From CAYGWX01 sp964353855 [NCBI: uncultured bacterium] (GTDB lineage: Bacteria; Edwardsbacteria; CAYGWX01), in the NCBI GenBank assembly GCA_964353855.1, contig CAYGWX010000015.1, positions 1 to 41,288 on the forward strand: a DNA stretch of 41,288 bases. The letters run 5' to 3'. The position numbers were made by a program, and so were the translations under genes. The number at the start of each line of letters is the position of its first letter. Position 1 is the stretch's first letter. The notes under the pieces were generated by a model. That model was not told the origin of the DNA. It did no database searches and saw only the letters and a program-made list of their open reading frames with translations. Positions 41,237 to 41,288 of this stretch are shown piece by piece.

Positions 41237-41288
41237 CGTCGTAGCGTAGCGGAGATCCCGATGTATCGGGGCGGAGCCTGCCCCGGCG
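41237..41288 (-). repeat. Dispersed repeat matching the insert in the Nudix gene
   Basis: TCGTAGCGTAGCGGAGATCC with the following CGATGTATCGGGG is the reverse complement of 11171-11205 with about three changes. The element runs to the window edge, where a GCCTGCCCCGG stretch begins, so its full length is not visible. Confidence 0.75.

Noticed and set aside
1-41288. tRNA, rRNA, integrase, transposase or phage genes
   Set aside because: None was recognised on either strand; the mobile signal in this window is limited to short non-coding repeats.

Overview
The window looks like chromosomal DNA of an uncultivated bacterium, most likely from the FCB group (Bacteroidetes/Chlorobi/Fibrobacteres and related candidate phyla). 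Two secreted proteins end in a FlgD/Por-type Ig-like sorting domain, one of them a C25 (gingipain-type) peptidase. The genome is fairly GC-rich with clear Shine-Dalgarno sites, and its intergenic DNA is full of short palindromic and tandem repeats. I see no tRNA, rRNA, CRISPR array, transposase or phage gene.

Region 1 (1-7700) holds a Trm112-like zinc protein, a 1349-residue C25 peptidase, a Rossmann/DUF2520 protein, a DUF89 phosphatase-like protein and a BaiN/HI0933 flavoprotein. Region 2 (7700-13880) is repeat-rich. It carries a YCF48-type propeller protein, a Nudix hydrolase, a small secreted protein and a PQQ-type propeller. At least two repeat families sit in frame inside the first two of these genes.

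Region 3 (13880-28170) is a long, tightly packed, co-directional acyl-CoA cluster. It holds cobalamin adenosyltransferase, nitroreductase, MeaB GTPase, a mutase large subunit with isobutyryl-CoA mutase-type substrate residues, a TonB-like insert, a B12-binding mutase subunit, acyl-CoA dehydrogenase and three carboxyltransferase parts that match the 12S, 5S and 1.3S subunits of a Wood-Werkman transcarboxylase. A second mutase large subunit with methylmalonyl-CoA mutase residues, methylmalonyl-CoA epimerase and a Cys/Met-type PLP lyase follow. Together they could take methionine, valine and odd-chain carbon through propionyl-CoA to succinyl-CoA, and isobutyryl-CoA to butyryl-CoA.

Region 4 (28560-33900) has a flavin reductase, two envelope-type proteins (a CsgG-like lipoprotein/secreted protein and a zinc-ribbon/NHL protein) and a two-gene cytochrome bd-like oxidoreductase whose large subunit carries a C-terminal c-type heme domain.

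Region 5 (33890-41186) starts at a good sigma70-type promoter. It contains an archaeal-type HMG-CoA synthase, a thiolase and a DUF35 OB-fold protein (the archaeal mevalonate-entry trio), then a strong terminator, then 3-methylcrotonyl-CoA carboxylase beta, methylglutaconyl-CoA hydratase, biotin carboxylase and biotin carrier. This links acetyl-CoA condensation and leucine-type intermediates at HMG-CoA, with no HMG-CoA lyase in view. The most interesting points are the two mutases with different predicted substrates, the HMG-CoA junction, the heme-c bd-like complex and the repeats built into reading frames.
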